Counted from the first letter of the stretch, positions 7,440-16,191 are shown. The stretch: DNA of 64,000 bases from JAWWOW01 sp033851265 (GCA_033851265.1 JAWWOW010000023.1:1-64000); one strand, 5' to 3'. Translations and numbers: made by a program. Notes: generated by a model from the letters alone, not told the origin.

Positions 7440-9749
7440 CTATGCCGACTTGATGCGCGCCGTTTCCCTGTCGCTGGTGACCTGCCCGTTGCGCGGCACG
7501 GGCACCTGGACGCTCGATGCCCGTAACCGCATGCAGAAGACGGTGCCGGTTGTGGCTGACTTCTCGACGTCGACGCGGCCGCCCATCGCGCTGACCAGTT
7601 GGCGGGTGATGTAGAGCCCCAACCCGGTACCGGTCTGGGTGCTGCTCTCCGGCACACGTTCGAACCGCTCGAAGATCCGCTCGGACCAACCCGACGGGAT
7701 GCCCGGTCCCTCGTCGCTGACGCGGATGACCACCTCGGCGCCCTCTTGAGCGAGTGTGATGTCCACGGTGCTCTCCGCCGGCGTGTACTTCACTGCATTC
7801 GCGAGCAGGTTCGCGAGGGCGCGTTCCACCCACACCGCCTGACCGAAAGCGACCAGCGGCCGGGTGGCACCGTGCAGTCGAATCGCGTGCGTTGCTGCAC
7901 TGGGGAGCATCTCGTCGACGACGCGGGCGGCGACAAGTGACACGTCGACGGCTTGCGTCGAAGCCTCGAGACCACCTTCGATGCGACTCGCGTCCAGGAT
8001 GTTCAGCACCAGTCGTTCAAGCCGCTGCGCCTGCGCCTGGATCGACTCGAGCGCGTCGCGACGTTGTTCAGCGGTCATCCGGTCACCGCGCTGGAGCAAC
8101 ATCGACGCCCAGCCCTTGATGGGCACCAACGGCGTACGAAGCTCATGGGAGACGACCGCGACAAAGTCGTCCTTGAGGCGCTCGAGTTCGTGGGCCGCGG
8201 TCACGTCACGTGCGACGACAATGAGGGACTGCTCGCCGTCCTCGCCGCCCCCTGCTCGGGTGAAGGAGCAGGACAGCCAATGTGACTCGCCCGAGGCGGC
8301 ACGAATCTGGAGTCGCTCGGGCAGGTGGTCGAGCGTGGTCCAGCTTTCCAGCCAGACATCGGCGCCAGCCTCGTCGCGGGCGCGGAGCAAGCCGATGTGT
8401 GAGGTGCCGACCATCTCGCTGGCTGCGTAGCCGGTGACTGATTCGAGCGCGTTGTTCCAGGTATGGATGACGCCGTCTTCGCTCAGCGTCACGATCCCGT
8501 CGGAGGTCTGGTCGACGATGCGCGCCATCTTGGTCTGCTCGCCGAGCAGCTGCCCGACCAGCGTGGCGCGCTCGAGATAGCCGACGAGCTCGGCGGCAAG
8601 AGCCGTGATCACGGCGAGTTCGCCTTCTTCGAACCCTTCCATCCCAACGCGGTCGAACAGACACAGCATGCCGAGGTCCGCTTGCTGTGAACGCAACGGT
8701 ACGAACAGTCCGTCCTGATGTCCGTACGCCGCCATGTCCTTACTCGCCGTGTCGTCGGCCGCGAGTGACAACCGCGTCGGGGTGTCCCGTCCCTGGCGGA
8801 GGTACCGGGTCATCAACCGTTGCGCCGCTTCCGCGCTGGGCGCCGGCTGTGGGACGGAGGGGGGATCGGCGGCTACCTGCTGCGGCACACCGTCGTGCAC
8901 GAGCCAGAGTTCGACCGTGGTCACCTCGAAGCTGGTGCGAACTTCGCGCAGCAGCGCGGAGAAAGCTTCCTCCGAGGTGTGAGCGACCGACAGCGCGTGC
9001 GTCGCGCGCTGCAGCCCGGCGAGCCGCGCGCGATCCGCGCGCGCTTCCGCGTGGGCGCGACTCGCGACGTGCAGAAGCGCCAGCGGCAGGAACGTCACGG
9101 CGAGGATCCAGGGGGCCCAGCAGTACGCCGCAGCCAAGAGCGTGCCGAGGCTGAGGCTGGCTGCGTGGATGACCAGGCGACTGGCAACAACGCTCTTCGC
9201 CAGTCCCCGGAAGGAGCTGTTGCTTCGCTGTTCGCTGGTCAGCCGCAACACCAACGCCATCAGCGCTTGGTTGACGAGCAGGGTCACGGTGAGGCCCGCG
9301 ATCAGTGCCGCGAACGTCTGGCCATGCGGCTGCCCAGTCCTGCCACCGAGCCAGTGAAATGCCAGACTGCCGAGGACGCCCGCACAGATCCACTGCGCGA
9401 CGTTGAACGTGCTCTTCAGCAGTGGGATGCGGTGCAACGCCATCACGATGACCGTGGCCACGGTCGCCAGGATCGCTACATCCAACGGAGTGAAGCCGAT
9501 GATGGCCACGGCGATCGCGGTCTCGAAGAAGTTGTAGTCCGCATGGTGCGACCGGTACTCGAAGCGAACCCGTAACAACTGAGCCTGGACGAGCATGGCG
9601 CAAACCAGGGCCGTGATGACCAGGTTGTCCCCCAGCGACGTTCCATCGTGCGCGCCGGCCACCGTGGCGAGCGCGATCGCGGCGACGGCCACGCCCGCCA
9701 CGTAGAGCTTCAAGGGCCCTCCGAGACGTCGTTCGGCGAGGACGCTCAC
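7440..9749 (-). CDS. Membrane-bound hybrid-sensing histidine kinase (7TM-GAF-PAS-HisKA-HATPase)
   Basis: A 769-residue sensor kinase. Residues about 13-230 form roughly seven transmembrane helices, followed by a GAF domain (about 250-395), a PAS domain (about 405-520, including DQTSDGIVTLSEDGVIHTWNNA), a HisKA dimerisation segment with the phosphoacceptor His535 in VVSHELRTP, and a HATPase domain with N-box NLLANAVKYTP, G1 DEGPGIP and G2 GTGLGLYI. It would autophosphorylate in response to a membrane or cytosolic signal. No response regulator is adjacent, so it is an orphan. It lies 9 nt before nadE, suggesting co-transcription; whether it senses NAD status is untested. Confidence 0.9.
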   Translation of the reverse strand: MSVLAERRLGGPLKLYVAGVAVAAIALATVAGAHDGTSLGDNLVITALVCAMLVQAQLLRVRFEYRSHHADYNFFETAIAVAIIGFTPLDVAILATVATVIVMALHRIPLLKSTFNVAQWICAGVLGSLAFHWLGGRTGQPHGQTFAALIAGLTVTLLVNQALMALVLRLTSEQRSNSSFRGLAKSVVASRLVIHAASLSLGTLLAAAYCWAPWILAVTFLPLALLHVASRAHAEARADRARLAGLQRATHALSVAHTSEEAFSALLREVRTSFEVTTVELWLVHDGVPQQVAADPPSVPQPAPSAEAAQRLMTRYLRQGRDTPTRLSLAADDTASKDMAAYGHQDGLFVPLRSQQADLGMLCLFDRVGMEGFEEGELAVITALAAELVGYLERATLVGQLLGEQTKMARIVDQTSDGIVTLSEDGVIHTWNNALESVTGYAASEMVGTSHIGLLRARDEAGADVWLESWTTLDHLPERLQIRAASGESHWLSCSFTRAGGGEDGEQSLIVVARDVTAAHELERLKDDFVAVVSHELRTPLVPIKGWASMLLQRGDRMTAEQRRDALESIQAQAQRLERLVLNILDASRIEGGLEASTQAVDVSLVAARVVDEMLPSAATHAIRLHGATRPLVAFGQAVWVERALANLLANAVKYTPAESTVDITLAQEGAEVVIRVSDEGPGIPSGWSERIFERFERVPESSTQTGTGLGLYITRQLVSAMGGRVDVEKSATTGTVFCMRLRASSVQVPVPRNGQVTSDRETARIKSA

Positions 9750-9782
9750 GGGCTTACCTGCCGTCGCGTCGACGTCGGTCGG

Positions 9783-11528
9783 TTACTGATCCCATGCGCC
9801 GTACCAAGCGCCACCAGACCAGTTCGTGCCGTACCACTCACCGTTCGACCAGTTGGTGCCGGACCAGTTGGTGCCGGACCAGTTGGTGCCGTTCCACACG
9901 CCGGACCAGTTCGTGCCCGACCAGTTCGTTCCGGACCAGTTCGTGCCAGTCCACTGTGACAGCCACCAGTTGGCGGAGGTCCAGGCCGACGTGAGGTACG
10001 CCGTCGGGTTATAGGCCGTCAGCTGCGCCGTGACGTTGCCGTTGAGGACCACGCTGCCGTTGGAGCCGAGCGCCTCGACGCGGACAGTGCCGCGCGATGC
10101 GTCGAGTGAGCCGGTGCCGAGGCCGCTCGGGACACCCTGGTTGGCGTAGCCGAGCGGCGCGCTGTTCTTCGCGGCATAGCCATCGACGAGACCGGCACCC
10201 TGCGCCATCGGGTCCGCGCCGGCGTAGGACCGTGCGGTCGACATGAGCGCGAACTTGATGCGGTCCGGCGACTGGAAGGGGTTGCCCGACAGCATGTCGG
10301 CGACCAGCCCGGCCACGATCGGCGTGGCAAAGGAGGTACCGCTCGCGGAGCGGTACGGCGCTGCCATCGATGGCGGGTAGTGGATTCCGATGGCTGAGTC
10401 GGGTGCGGCCAGCGAGACGACGTGGGAGCCCGGCGCCAGGACATCCGGCTTGGCGAGACCGTCCGCGGCAGTCGGGCCGTGGGACGAGAACGCCGGGATG
10501 GCGTCGTCGTTCCTGTTGACCGTGAGGTTGTCGTCGCTCGCGCCGACGGTGATGACGAACGGGTCGTCCGCGGGCTTGGTGATCGTTGCTGGGCCAGGCC
10601 CGCGGTTCGACGCGGCCACAACGACAGTGATGCCGGCTTTCCATGCCTGCTCGACGGCGTAGTTCAACGGGTCGATGCGGTAGGACTGCGTGGAGTCGGT
10701 GCCAACCGAGAGGTTGAGCACCTTGATGTTGTAGACGTTGCGGAATGACACGACCCACTGCAGGGCAGCGAGCAGCTTGCTGACATCGGCAGAGCCATCA
10801 GCACCGGAAAGCTTGACCGAGAGGATGCGTGCGCCCGGGGCCGCGCCGGCGTACTGACCGTCCGAAGCGGCTCCGCTCCCCGCGATCAGACCGGCGACGA
10901 AGGTGCCGTGACCGTAGGTGTCATCGCATGTCGCTTCACCGGAGAAGTTGATGCAGGGCGAGAAGCTTTGACCCAACGCATCGTTGGCGACGGGGACCAG
11001 TCGGTCAGCGATGTCACCCATGCTCGTGACGCCGGTGTCGATGAGAGCGACCGTGACGCCATGACCGTCAGCACCGGATGAAACGAGCCGATCGGCGCCG
11101 ACTACCTGACGGTGCACGGATGGCAATGTCCATACGGGGTCGGTGGTGGGCGCCGCCTGGACATGCACACGGCTGTCAGCCGTGATGGCGCGAATGACGC
11201 CGGTGTGCGCGAGACGTTGTAGCGAGACCGCCGGAACCTCGGCAGCAAAGCCATGAATGATCGGCAGGTCGGTGGTGACACGGCCGCCGGCACGCTCAAC
11301 GGCGATAGCAGCCGACTTAGCAGCGCCTGCACTAGTGCCCGCGGCTTGCACGATGATGTGTGCAGTGCCACGCGCGTTGGTCAACGCGGAGTCGATGACC
11401 GCAACGGGACCGCGAACGTCGCCGGACGCCGGAAGGACGCCGGGCAGCATCGCGGCCAGCATGGCGGCGCCTAAGAGCAGCGCCGCACTTCGTCGTGGCA
11501 AGCGTGCTGGGGCCTGCAAGGCGCGCAT
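9783..11528 (-). CDS. Secreted subtilisin-like serine protease with GTNWS-repeat tail
   Basis: A 581-residue S8 protease. The ATG at 11528 is preceded by GGAGGG at 7 nt and gives a clean signal peptide (about residues 1-35, ending near LPASGDV); the frame is open further upstream but without signal or ribosome site. An I9-like propeptide region (about 45-125) is followed by the catalytic domain with Asp in VALIDTG, His in YGHGTFVAG and Ser in ASGTSFATPIVAG. The last about 60 residues are a tandem array of GTNWS units rich in Trp, Asn, Ser and Gly, as seen in some actinobacterial S8 proteases; it may serve surface or substrate attachment. Substrate unknown. The gene diverges from the GGDEF gene. 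Confidence 0.9.
   Translation of the reverse strand: MRALQAPARLPRRSAALLLGAAMLAAMLPGVLPASGDVRGPVAVIDSALTNARGTAHIIVQAAGTSAGAAKSAAIAVERAGGRVTTDLPIIHGFAAEVPAVSLQRLAHTGVIRAITADSRVHVQAAPTTDPVWTLPSVHRQVVGADRLVSSGADGHGVTVALIDTGVTSMGDIADRLVPVANDALGQSFSPCINFSGEATCDDTYGHGTFVAGLIAGSGAASDGQYAGAAPGARILSVKLSGADGSADVSKLLAALQWVVSFRNVYNIKVLNLSVGTDSTQSYRIDPLNYAVEQAWKAGITVVVAASNRGPGPATITKPADDPFVITVGASDDNLTVNRNDDAIPAFSSHGPTAADGLAKPDVLAPGSHVVSLAAPDSAIGIHYPPSMAAPYRSASGTSFATPIVAGLVADMLSGNPFQSPDRIKFALMSTARSYAGADPMAQGAGLVDGYAAKNSAPLGYANQGVPSGLGTGSLDASRGTVRVEALGSNGSVVLNGNVTAQLTAYNPTAYLTSAWTSANWWLSQWTGTNWSGTNWSGTNWSGVWNGTNWSGTNWSGTNWSNGEWYGTNWSGGAWYGAWDQ
9795..9960. repeat. 15-bp-based imperfect repeats coding the GTNWS tail
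   Basis: Successive copies of a 15-bp unit around GGACCAGTTSGTGCC (plus-strand reading) occur through 9818-9955, interrupted by a few variant units. Each encodes a GTNWS pentapeptide at the protease C-terminus. Confidence 0.85.
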
Positions 11529-11818
11529 GTGCCAACCCTCCGTAGTCGACCGACCACAAAAGGTAGAACGGCCCACCTGGGCGGCGCCATGGCGCATTGC
11601 GACCATGTTGGTGGGCACCCGATGACCCGTTTCTGAGCGTGCGGCATCCCTCGAACGGGCTATGGAAACCGACCAATTTCCGGCGCAACCTGGACTTAGC
11701 GCCACCCGGGTGTGGACGTAACGTAACCGGGGAAATACTCTGTGCAACGGCACTCGATGGTCATTCCCCGCCCGATTTGCTGCCCCGAGATGCCGTCCAT
11801 GACCAGAGGGGAGTGCGT
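11529..11818. promoter_or_regulatory. Divergent intergenic region between protease and GGDEF genes
   Basis: These 290 bases separate two divergent starts and must hold both promoters. Small hairpins are visible, for example GGAAA/TTTCC at about 11663-11680 and GGCGC/GCGCC at about 11681-11703. I see no recognisable riboswitch; the c-di-GMP-I (GEMM) core was looked for because of the GGDEF neighbour and was not found. The ribosome sites are GGAGGG (minus) and AGAGGGGA (plus). Confidence 0.5.
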
Positions 11819-12736
11819 GTGTGGCCCGCGGCGGGTGACTCGGTAGTGGTCCCGTTGCGCGGGCTTGTTGTTCCGGACCGTGTCGACACCACCATCGATG
11901 CGCTCGACGACGCGCCGACTGGCCCTGTGCGCATCGTCGTCACCGACGGGATCGTCACTGACCTCAGCGCGCCGACCATTGATCCGGAGACCGTGGCCGG
12001 ACGCGCGATGACAGGTTTGATTCACGCCGACGACGAGGCCACGCTTGCTGCGCTTCTAACCAAGCGCGACGGCGTCATCCGGTCGATCCGCATCGGTGCA
12101 CCGGACGGCGTGCAGTCTCAACTCGAGTTGACGACAGAGTCAGACGATGGTCGCCGCGTCGTCCTGACTGGATGGGACGTCACGAGCCACGCGCGCCGTC
12201 AGCATGTGCTCGAGCAACTTGCATTGCACGACTCGTTGACAGGGCTGGTGAATCGCGCGTTCTTCGGCGAGCGGCTGCACGACGAGTTGCGTCGGCGCCG
12301 GCGTACCAACGAAAACCTCGCGGTCTTGTACGCCGACATGGACGGCTTCAAGAAGGTGAACGACACGTGGGGTCATCGAGCTGGTGACCTCTTGCTCGCG
12401 GCTCTGGCGGCGCGCCTGCGTGGATGTGTCCGGCCGGGCGACGTGCTGGCCCGGCTCGGTGGGGACGAGTTCGGCGTCTGCTGCCCTGACATCGCGGATG
12501 CGGACGCCGCGCTCGCGGTTGCGCATCGCCTCGTGGAGGAGGCGACGGCGCCCGTCAACCTCGGCGGTGCGATGGTGCGGGTGTCGATCTCGGTGGGGGT
12601 GGCCATGGCCGACGACGAGGATGTGACCGACTACGGGGGGCGGCTGCTCGCCCGCGCCGACCTCGCCATGTACGCCGCGAAAAACGGCGGTAAGGAGCGA
12701 GTGGCCCTCGCTCCTTACCCCGCCGCAGCGAACTAG
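11819..12736 (+). CDS. PAS-like/GGDEF-domain diguanylate cyclase
   Basis: A 305-residue cytosolic protein. The first about 130 residues form an uncharacterised sensory segment with a PAS-like C-terminal part (QLELTTESDDGRRVVLTGWDVTS). Residues about 140-300 form a complete GGDEF domain: LALHDSLTGLVNRAFF, ADMDGFKKVNDTWGHRAGD (Mg/GTP contacts), the intact active-site motif LGGDEFG and the SVGVAMA strand. It should make cyclic di-GMP from two GTP. No EAL domain is present and the RxxD inhibitory site is not evident (LRGCVRPGD precedes GGDEF). I chose GTG 11819 because AGAGGGGA lies about 6 nt upstream; GTG 11813 is the close alternative. The last codons overlap a 13-bp hairpin. Confidence 0.85.
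   Translation: MWPAAGDSVVVPLRGLVVPDRVDTTIDALDDAPTGPVRIVVTDGIVTDLSAPTIDPETVAGRAMTGLIHADDEATLAALLTKRDGVIRSIRIGAPDGVQSQLELTTESDDGRRVVLTGWDVTSHARRQHVLEQLALHDSLTGLVNRAFFGERLHDELRRRRRTNENLAVLYADMDGFKKVNDTWGHRAGDLLLAALAARLRGCVRPGDVLARLGGDEFGVCCPDIADADAALAVAHRLVEEATAPVNLGGAMVRVSISVGVAMADDEDVTDYGGRLLARADLAMYAAKNGGKERVALAPYPAAAN
12689..12719. terminator. 13-bp hairpin inside the 3' end of the GGDEF gene
   Basis: GGTAAGGAGCGAG (12689-12701) and its exact complement (12707-12719) surround a 5-nt loop. The structure ends 17 nt before the stop codon, so it is translated (about KERVALAPYP). It is probably a terminator recruited into the coding sequence; there is no U-run after it. Confidence 0.45.
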
Positions 12737-13105
12737 CACGCATCCGACCACGAACCGGTCAAACTCGCCCGACCTTCTCATTGCGGTACTCGTCGCCGAG
12801 GCGCGTTACTCCGAACGGGCTATCTCGTTGAGCCGTCCGCAGTAACTCGAGCCCTTTTCGCATCTGGCTCAAGCGTGCGCAGGGCAATCGTCCGCAGGTC
12901 ATGGCATCGCTGCGTTTGCGCTGTGCCCGCTAGTGAGGCGCAGCGGCATCGCCTGCGGAAACCGGGGGGAGGGGGGTGGGCCGTCATGCCAAAGGGCAAC
13001 ACGTGGACATTCGCAGGCAACACCTGGACCTGACGAGTGCGTCCTGGGGGTGGGACCGCGCCGCCCCCAGGCCGCGCTCGTCCTCGCGTATCTGAGGACA
13101 ACCTG
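12737..13105. promoter_or_regulatory. Intergenic leader of the MFS gene, with G:C hairpin
   Basis: No gene is seen in these 369 bases. An 11-bp imperfect stem (13043-13053 with 13061-13071, one G:U pair, mainly G opposite C) lies 35 nt before the MFS start and could affect transcription or translation of it. The remainder shows no motif I recognise. Confidence 0.4.
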
Positions 13106-14377
13106 ATGGCGAACAGCAGCGTTGACTCCCGACCGCGGGTGCTGGCTGCGCGCGTCACGTCAGTGGCGTCCGTGCTTTCGATCCCACGGGTCCGCCGGCT
13201 GTGGTTCGCACAGATACTCAGCGGTGTCGGTGACTGGGTCGCGAAGTTGGCTCTCGGCGTACTCATCTTTCAACGCAGCGGGTCCGCGTTGGCGGCGGCA
13301 TCCGTTTATGCCGTGGCCTTCCTCCCGTACGCAGTTGCGCCACTGGTCATCGCGGCTGTCCGGCGATTGCCCGTTCGTGCAGTTCTCGTGGTGTGTGACA
13401 TTGCTCGCGCACTCGTGTTCCTGCTGATGGCAACCGGGCTCCCGACGTCGTTGCTGCTCGTGCTGATGTTCCTCGGCGCTTTCCCGTCGCCCGTCTTCGA
13501 AGCCGTACGCACGCGCGTACTCCCCGAGCTCCTTCCCGCATCCCGCACGGCCGACGGGCTTGTGCTCCAACAGCTGACAACGCAACTTGTGGCAACGGTC
13601 GGTCTTCTCGCCGGTGGTGTACTCGTCGTGCTCGTCCATCCCACGGGTGCGCTGCTGATCAACGCCGGGACGTTCATCGCCTCGGCCTTGCTCGTGATTG
13701 CCTTACCCAGAACGACCGCCGTCGGCATCGCTGGTCGCGGGGTGTCAGGGATCAAGACGCACCTAGCCTTGACTTTTCGAGCTCTCCGCAAGACACCGGC
13801 GCTGCGCACGGCTGTTCTGATCAGCATCACGGTCACTCCGGGCACGATGGCCTGCGAGGCGGTCGTCGTCGCGTACGCGCATGCCACGCATCATTCCGCC
13901 GCCGTCGGCTTGCTCGCTGCTGCGCCGGCACTCGCCATCGCGATGGGCGGATTGCTTCTCTCGAGAGAGGGCAGCGATGCCGCCGTGCTGACTCGCGCGG
14001 CGCAGATCAGTGTCGTTGGCGCGGTGGCCGGCGTCGTACTCCTGGGTCTGCCGCTGGGCATGGGCGGAGCCGTTGCGGGCTACCTCGCTGTCGGGGTGCC
14101 CTGCGCAGCAACGCCAATGCTGCTTGCCGTAGCGGTGCGGAACACATCGCGCGAGTACCTCGCTTCGGTCGTAGCGACGGTGCAGGCCATCCTCATGGTG
14201 GCGAGCATCGTCGGCGCACTGCTGGGTGGGGTGCTCGCTGCAACCATGGGCGTTCGCACCGGATGTGCGGTGGCTATGGCCACCGTGCTCGGCTATCCGC
14301 TCGTCGTGCTCTTGCGGCCGATCTTCGGCCGGTCTCGCCTCCCGATGCCCGCTCCCGCTGTGCGGCCGACCCCGTAG
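13106..14377 (+). CDS. MFS_3-type major facilitator transporter
   Basis: A 423-residue membrane protein with about 12 predicted helices, of the MFS_3 (transmembrane secretion effector/MefA-like) branch: an N-terminal SIPRVRRLWFAQILSGVGDWVAKLALGVLIF, an early VRRLPVRAVLVVCDIARAL loop and a central FEAVRTRVLPELLP helix. These carriers typically export drugs or metabolites with proton antiport; the substrate cannot be deduced. The ATG at 13106 follows GAGGA at 7 nt. It ends 46 nt before glnA2 on the same strand. Two further members of the same branch occur at 21027 and 26956. Confidence 0.85.
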   Translation: MANSSVDSRPRVLAARVTSVASVLSIPRVRRLWFAQILSGVGDWVAKLALGVLIFQRSGSALAAASVYAVAFLPYAVAPLVIAAVRRLPVRAVLVVCDIARALVFLLMATGLPTSLLLVLMFLGAFPSPVFEAVRTRVLPELLPASRTADGLVLQQLTTQLVATVGLLAGGVLVVLVHPTGALLINAGTFIASALLVIALPRTTAVGIAGRGVSGIKTHLALTFRALRKTPALRTAVLISITVTPGTMACEAVVVAYAHATHHSAAVGLLAAAPALAIAMGGLLLSREGSDAAVLTRAAQISVVGAVAGVVLLGLPLGMGGAVAGYLAVGVPCAATPMLLAVAVRNTSREYLASVVATVQAILMVASIVGALLGGVLAATMGVRTGCAVAMATVLGYPLVVLLRPIFGRSRLPMPAPAVRPTP

Positions 14378-14423
14378 CCAACCCGTTTACCACGCGGAAA
14401 CACCGTCGAGAGACACTCTCAAC

Positions 14424-15764
14424 ATGGACAAGCAGCAGGAGTTCGTGCTCCGGACCATCGAGGAGCGCGACGTTCGCTTCGTGCGGTTGTGGTTCACCGA
14501 CGTCCTGGGCTTCCTGAAGTCCGTGGCCGTTGCGCCGGCCGAGCTGGAAGGCGCCTTCGCGGAGGGGATCGGGTTCGACGGGTCGGCCATCGAGGGCTTC
14601 GCGCGCGTCCACGAGTCAGACATGCTCGCCCGCCCGGACCCCGCGACGTTCCAACTGCTGCCGACGCGGACCGAGTCACCGTCCACGGCGCGGATGTTCT
14701 GCGACATCCTCATGCCCGACGGCACGCCGTCCTGGGCGGATCCGCGCCAGGTCCTGAAGCGGACGCTCGGCCGGGCCGCCGAGCTCGGCTTCACCTTCTA
14801 TACGCATCCCGAGATCGAGTTCTTCTTGCTCGAACGGCGTCCCGAGACGCCGAGCGACGTGCCCGGACCGATTGATGCCGGCGGCTACTTCGACCACACC
14901 CCGCACAGCATCGGGCACGACTTCCGCCGCGACGCCATCATGATGCTCGAGCGCATGGGCATCTCGGTGGAGTTCAGTCACCACGAGGTAGCACCCGGGC
15001 AACAAGAGATCGACCTGCGGTACGCCGATGCGCTCACCACGGCCGACAACATCATGACGTTCCGATTGGTCATGAAGGAGGTCGCGCTCGAGCAGAACAT
15101 CTATGCGACGTTCATGCCGAAGCCGTTCTCCGATCAGCCGGGCTCGGCGATGCACACACACCTTTCTCTTTTTGAAGGCGACACCAACGCCTTCCACGAG
15201 GCGGGGGCGCCGTACCAGCTGTCCAAGACTGCGCGAGCGTTCATTGCCGGCTTGCTCGTGCACGCGCCGGAGATCACTGCGATCACGAACCAGTGGGTGA
15301 ACTCCTACAAGCGCCTCTGGGGCGGCGGGGAGGCGCCGGCGTATGTCTGCTGGGGTCACAACAACCGGTCCGCGATGGTTCGTGTGCCGATGTACAAGCC
15401 GCAGAAGGAGCAGTCCACGCGCGTCGAGGTGCGCTCGCCTGACTCGGCGTGCAACCCCTACCTGACGTTTGCTGTGCTCCTCGCCGCCGGACTCAAGGGC
15501 ATCGAGCAGGGTTACGAGATGCCCGAGGGTGCCGAGGACGACGTGTGGTCGCTCACTGACGCCGAACGCCGTGCGCTGGGCATCGACCCGCTCCCCGGAT
15601 CGCTGTCCGACGCGATCAAAGCAATGGAGCGCAGCGAGCTGGTAGCCGAGACGCTCGGCGAGCATGTCTTCGACTTCTTCATGCGCAACAAGCGCACGGA
15701 GTGGGAGGACTACCGCCGCCAGGTCACGCCGTTCGAAATCGACCGCTACCTCCGCGCCCTCTGA
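14424..15764 (+). CDS. glnA2: Type I glutamine synthetase, GlnA2-like (GSI-alpha)
   Basis: A 446-residue enzyme of the GSI family, which joins glutamate and ammonia using ATP. The beta-grasp N-terminus (VRFVRLWFTDVLGFLKSV) and catalytic blocks are present: EIEFFLL, EFSHHEVAPGQQEIDLRYADAL, GSAMHTHLSLFEG, NSYKRLW and NNRSAMVRVPMYK. The adenylylation motif of GSI-beta (NLYDLPP) is absent: the corresponding region reads EQGYEMPEGAEDDVWSLTDAERRALG, so GlnE should not regulate this isoform directly. Length equals that of mycobacterial GlnA2. ATG 14424 starts the conserved MDKQQEFVLRTIEERDV; the frame is open upstream but unlike the family. The true GlnE target (glnA1) lies at 29290. Actinomycete GlnA2/3/4 paralogues can act as polyamine glutamylating enzymes, so GS activity is likely but not certain. 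Confidence 0.9.
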   Translation: MDKQQEFVLRTIEERDVRFVRLWFTDVLGFLKSVAVAPAELEGAFAEGIGFDGSAIEGFARVHESDMLARPDPATFQLLPTRTESPSTARMFCDILMPDGTPSWADPRQVLKRTLGRAAELGFTFYTHPEIEFFLLERRPETPSDVPGPIDAGGYFDHTPHSIGHDFRRDAIMMLERMGISVEFSHHEVAPGQQEIDLRYADALTTADNIMTFRLVMKEVALEQNIYATFMPKPFSDQPGSAMHTHLSLFEGDTNAFHEAGAPYQLSKTARAFIAGLLVHAPEITAITNQWVNSYKRLWGGGEAPAYVCWGHNNRSAMVRVPMYKPQKEQSTRVEVRSPDSACNPYLTFAVLLAAGLKGIEQGYEMPEGAEDDVWSLTDAERRALGIDPLPGSLSDAIKAMERSELVAETLGEHVFDFFMRNKRTEWEDYRRQVTPFEIDRYLRAL

Positions 15765-15858
15765 CCCGAGGATGTCAGCGCTAGCGCCGGTGAGCGCCCT
15801 TCCAGCCCCGCGAAGCGCGCCACTTATCAAGTCAGAAAGCAGAGCAGCGCTGCCCTGC

Positions 15859-15867
15859 TGTGGATAA
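15859..15867 (-). other. Perfect DnaA-box sequence
   Basis: TGTGGATAA, the reverse complement of the consensus TTATCCACA. It overlaps the right arm of the 10-bp inverted repeat 15863-15872. Confidence 0.5.
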
Positions 15868-15970
15868 GTGGCTCCCGCGGAAGACTCTGCCAAGCGATTC
15901 GGGAGATCTTTCGGTTCGAGCAGCCGCTAGCCCAGTGAGAGGCGAAAATGTTCCTGTTGCGCTCGAAGGA

Positions 15971-15986
15971 CGTCCCCGCGGGGACG
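15971..15986. repeat. 16-bp perfect palindrome
   Basis: CGTCCCCGCGGGGACG reads the same on both strands and ends 2 nt before the second DnaA box. It may be an operator or a cruciform-forming site. Confidence 0.6.
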
Positions 15987-15988
15987 CG

Positions 15989-15997
15989 TTATCCACA
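15989..15997 (+). other. Perfect DnaA-box sequence
   Basis: TTATCCACA, an exact consensus match and inverted relative to the box at 15859-15867. Confidence 0.5.
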
Positions 15998-16044
15998 TCG
16001 ACACGACGTTGGCGAACGGCCCTTCGCGAACACTGAATGCCGTC

Positions 16045-16093
16045 GTGATTGTGAATCTGTGTAGGTCCTGACAGCAACAACTTCACAACCATC
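16045..16093. repeat. Dispersed intergenic element, copy 1
   Basis: A 49-nt stretch sharing the blocks TTGTGAATCTGT, GTCCTGACA and CACAAC with 62207-62256. Outer arms (TTGTGAA...TTCACAA) are complementary and could form a hairpin. Confidence 0.65.
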
Positions 16094-16191
16094 GCCGTCG
16101 GGGGCCGTACGCGAACGCCGGTTCTGTTTGGTCAACTCGCGACGAGACGGCTCCGCGAGACCCTGGCCCGGCCAGCCATGGAGAGCGAGGC

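Noticed and set aside
9795..9960. CRISPR or VNTR-like element
   Set aside because: The repeats are 15 bp, without spacers, and code the GTNWS tail in frame.
11529..11818. c-di-GMP riboswitch
   Set aside because: Considered because of the adjacent GGDEF gene, but the conserved GEMM core and its tetraloop receptor are not visible on either strand.
15832..16092. An 86-codon minus-strand frame in the long intergenic region
   Set aside because: It lacks a ribosome site and a family pattern, and covers the DnaA boxes and the dispersed repeat, which explain the conservation better.
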